In this document: positions 62,087 to 64,000 of the stretch, in pieces
How the letters are laid out: each line of letters opens with the position of its first letter
Numbering within the stretch: the stretch's first letter is position 1
Translations under genes and position numbers: made by a program
The notes under the pieces: model-generated
Told to the model about the DNA's origin: nothing
Database searches by the model: none
Seen by the model: only the letters and a program-made list of their open reading frames with translations
Assembly: GCF_003349955.1 (NCBI RefSeq)
Contig: NZ_QLKQ01000021.1
Location: 1-64,000 of the forward strand
Direction of reading: 5' to 3'
Origin: Azospirillum brasilense
GTDB taxonomy: Bacteria > Pseudomonadota > Alphaproteobacteria > Azospirillales > Azospirillaceae
Length of the DNA stretch: 64,000 nucleotides

Positions 62087-63529
62087 ATGACCCGCAAAGT
62101 CATCCCCTTCCGGCGCTTCCGCCTGACCAAGATCGTCGCCACGCTGGGGCCGGCCACCGCCACGCCGGAGATGATCCGCGCGCTGTTCGAGGCGGGCGTG
62201 GACGTCTTCCGCCTGAACTTCAGCCACGGCACGCACGAGGACCACGGCCAGCGCCTCGCCACGCTGCGCGCGCTGGAGGCGGAACTGGACCATCCCATCG
62301 CGGTGATGGCCGACCTCCAGGGGCCGAAACTGCGGCTGGGGACCTTCGCCGACGGCCCCGTCACCGTCCAGCCGGGGCACCGCATCCGCCTCGACCTCTC
62401 CACCGAGCCGGGGGACGCGACCCGCGTCGGCCTGCCCCACCCGGAGATCTTCGCCGCCCTGGAGCCGGAGGCGGAGCTGCTGGTGGACGACGGCAAGGTC
62501 CGCCTGCGGGTCGTCGATTGCAGCCCGGACCACGCCGATTGCATCGTGCTGTCCGGCAGCCGCCTGTCCGACCGCAAGGGCGTGAACGTTCCGGGCGTCG
62601 TCCTGCCGCTGACGCCGCTGACCCCGAAGGATCATGAGGATCTGGCCTTCGCGCTCGACCAGGGGGTCGATTGGGTGGCCCTGTCCTTCGTGCAGCGGCC
62701 GGAGGACGTGGCGGAGGCGCGCAAGCTGGTCGCCGGGCGGGCCGCCCTGCTGTCGAAGATGGAGAAGCCGCAGGCCATCCAGCATCTGGAGCGCATCGTC
62801 GAACTGTCGGACGGCGTGATGGTCGCCCGCGGCGATCTCGGCGTCGAGATGCCGGCGGAGGACGTGCCGAGCATCCAGAAGCGGATCATCCGCGAATCGC
62901 GCAGGGCCGGCAAGCCGGTGATCGTCGCCACCCAGATGCTCGAATCGATGATCGGCGCCCCGGCCCCGACCCGCGCCGAGGCGTCGGACGTGGCGACCGC
63001 GGTCTATGACGGAGCCGACGCGGTGATGCTGTCGGCGGAGACGGCGGCGGGCACCTATCCCATCGAGGCGGTGTCGATGATGGACCGCATCGCCCGCCGG
63101 GTCGAGCAGGACCCGCTCTACCGCACCATCACCGACGCCCAGCACCCGGACCCGCAGCAGACCTCCACCGACGCCGTCACCGCGGCGGCGCGGCAGGTCG
63201 CCCACACCATCCAGGCCGCGGCCATCGTCACCTACACCACCAGCGGCTCCACCACTCTGCGCGCCGCCCGCGAGCGGCCGGAGGTGCCGATCATGTGCCT
63301 GACCTCCAGCCTGGAAACGGCTCGGCGGCTCCAGCTCGCCTACGGGGTGCACAGCGTGCATTCCGCCGACGTCGCCGACTTCAACGAAATGGTTCAGAAG
63401 GCCGCCCGCTGCGCCTATGAGGACGGGCTGGCGGTGGAAGGGCAGCGGCTGGTCATCACCGCCGGCGTGCCCTTCGGCACCCCCGGCAACACCAACATCC
63501 TGCGCATCGCCTGGGTGGACGCGCAGTAA
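62087..63529 (+). CDS. pyk: Pyruvate kinase
   Basis: Converts phosphoenolpyruvate and ADP to pyruvate and ATP. The 480-residue product starts MTRKVIPFRRFRLTKIVATL. Conserved parts are T-L-G-P-A-T, F-R-L-N-F-S-H-G-T-H, M-A-D-L-Q-G-P-K-L-R, L-S-D-R-K-G-V-N-V-P-G and the signature region V-M-V-A-R-G-D-L-G-V-E with the active Lys in S-K-M-E-K-P-Q-A. The C-terminal regulatory domain is complete. It is divergent from rpsM. Confidence 0.98.
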   Translation: MTRKVIPFRRFRLTKIVATLGPATATPEMIRALFEAGVDVFRLNFSHGTHEDHGQRLATLRALEAELDHPIAVMADLQGPKLRLGTFADGPVTVQPGHRIRLDLSTEPGDATRVGLPHPEIFAALEPEAELLVDDGKVRLRVVDCSPDHADCIVLSGSRLSDRKGVNVPGVVLPLTPLTPKDHEDLAFALDQGVDWVALSFVQRPEDVAEARKLVAGRAALLSKMEKPQAIQHLERIVELSDGVMVARGDLGVEMPAEDVPSIQKRIIRESRRAGKPVIVATQMLESMIGAPAPTRAEASDVATAVYDGADAVMLSAETAAGTYPIEAVSMMDRIARRVEQDPLYRTITDAQHPDPQQTSTDAVTAAARQVAHTIQAAAIVTYTTSGSTTLRAARERPEVPIMCLTSSLETARRLQLAYGVHSVHSADVADFNEMVQKAARCAYEDGLAVEGQRLVITAGVPFGTPGNTNILRIAWVDAQ

Positions 63530-63540
63530 AAGGAAAGCCG

Positions 63541-64000
63541 TCAAGCCGGCGCACGCTCCGCCGGCGCGACGCGGGGGAAGCGCAGGGTGAAGGCGGCGCC
63601 TCGGCCCGGCGCGCTGTCCAGCGCGATGCGGCCCTTCAGCCGGCGGGTGGCGATGTTGTAGACGATGTTCAGTCCCAACCCGCTGCCCCCGGCGCCACGG
63701 CTGGTGGTGAAGAAGGGCTCGAACACCTTGCCGTGCAGGTCCGGCGGGATGCCGCGCCCGTCGTCGGCGTAGACCAGTTCCACCTCGTCGACACCCACCG
63801 CGCGCGCGGTGACCCGCAGGGTGCCGTGCTGCCCCGGCGCATAGCCGTGGATGATCGAGTTCATGACGAGGTTGGTCAGGACCTGGCTGAGCGCTCCCGG
63901 ATAACCGTCGATCAGCAGATCCGTCGGGCAATCCACCTCCACGGCGTGGGCCGCCCGCTTGATGCGGACGCCCAGGCTGCGCAGAACCTCGTCGATGTAG
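63541..64000 (-). CDS. Sensor histidine kinase, C-terminal ATPase domain (N-terminus outside window)
   Basis: The frame is open to the right edge, so the start is not in the window. About 152 residues are visible, all from the HATPase_c domain: N box L-T-N-L-V-M-N-S-I-I-H, G1 box Y-A-D-D-G-R-G-I-P, F box F-E-P-F-F-T-T-S-R and G2 box G-S-G-L-G-L-N-I-V. The form of the F and G2 boxes fits the HisKA or PAS-type kinases with fused upstream sensor domains. It ends 11 bases from pyk, converging with it. Confidence 0.95.
   Translation of the reverse strand, partial: YIDEVLRSLGVRIKRAAHAVEVDCPTDLLIDGYPGALSQVLTNLVMNSIIHGYAPGQHGTLRVTARAVGVDEVELVYADDGRGIPPDLHGKVFEPFFTTSRGAGGSGLGLNIVYNIATRRLKGRIALDSAPGRGAAFTLRFPRVAPAERAPA

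Overview
The window reads as a chromosomal segment of a high-GC alphaproteobacterium, most likely Azospirillum or a close Rhodospirillales relative. Grounds: the tig-clpP-clpX-lon-hupB-tRNA-Val order, an adjacent glnB-glnA pair with a sigma-54 type promoter, an ATP12-type F1 assembly chaperone (an alphaproteobacterial and mitochondrial family), and strongly GC-biased third codon positions. The genus is inferred from gene content; no 16S gene is present.

Layout. 1-3010: a small accessory island ending at tRNA-Val, with an AlpA-type regulator, two uncharacterised proteins (one with a helix-turn-helix and internal palindromic repeats), a NusG-like antiterminator and a gene cut by the left edge. 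3011-10907: proteostasis block (hupB, lon, clpX, clpP, tig) between tRNA-Val and tRNA-Leu, interrupted by one opposite-strand orphan gene (6328-7074) with a signature resembling CNF1/BLF1/CheD deamidases. 11081-17073: malonyl-CoA decarboxylase, the NAD(P)HX repair enzyme, two identical tRNA-His genes, and nitrogen control by glnB-glnA. 17098-25406: a leftward series DUF1127-GNAT-PhzF-MaoC-Hsp70-like, several membrane proteins, and a MocR-type regulator whose upstream region shares sequence elements with the DUF1127 promoter region. 25434-31839: thiD-glmM-folP, hemerythrin, and the ergothioneine pair egtB-egtD. 32077-41727: two c-di-GMP proteins, a beta-CASP nuclease next to a PRPP synthetase, and small unknowns. 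41805-46776: a complete BMP-type nucleoside or purine ABC importer carrying REP-like palindromes inside the operon. 46984-58398: rnk, ygfZ, secreted proteins, atp12, a HAD phosphatase, divergent benE/GntR, a pseudouridine synthase overlapping crcB, rarA and small envelope proteins. 58448-64000: a YqaA/DedA protein, the alpha ribosomal operon rpsM-rpsK-rpoA-rplQ, divergent pyruvate kinase, and the C-terminal end of a histidine kinase that runs off the window.

Most of the window is core genome. The best candidates for something unusual are the orphan LSGC-like protein between lon and clpX, the left-end island with its repeat-bearing gene, the long nested inverted repeat that fills the rpsK-rpoA spacer, and the possible MocR/DUF1127 regulatory link. 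All functional calls rest on reading motifs and gene context by eye; no database search was run.
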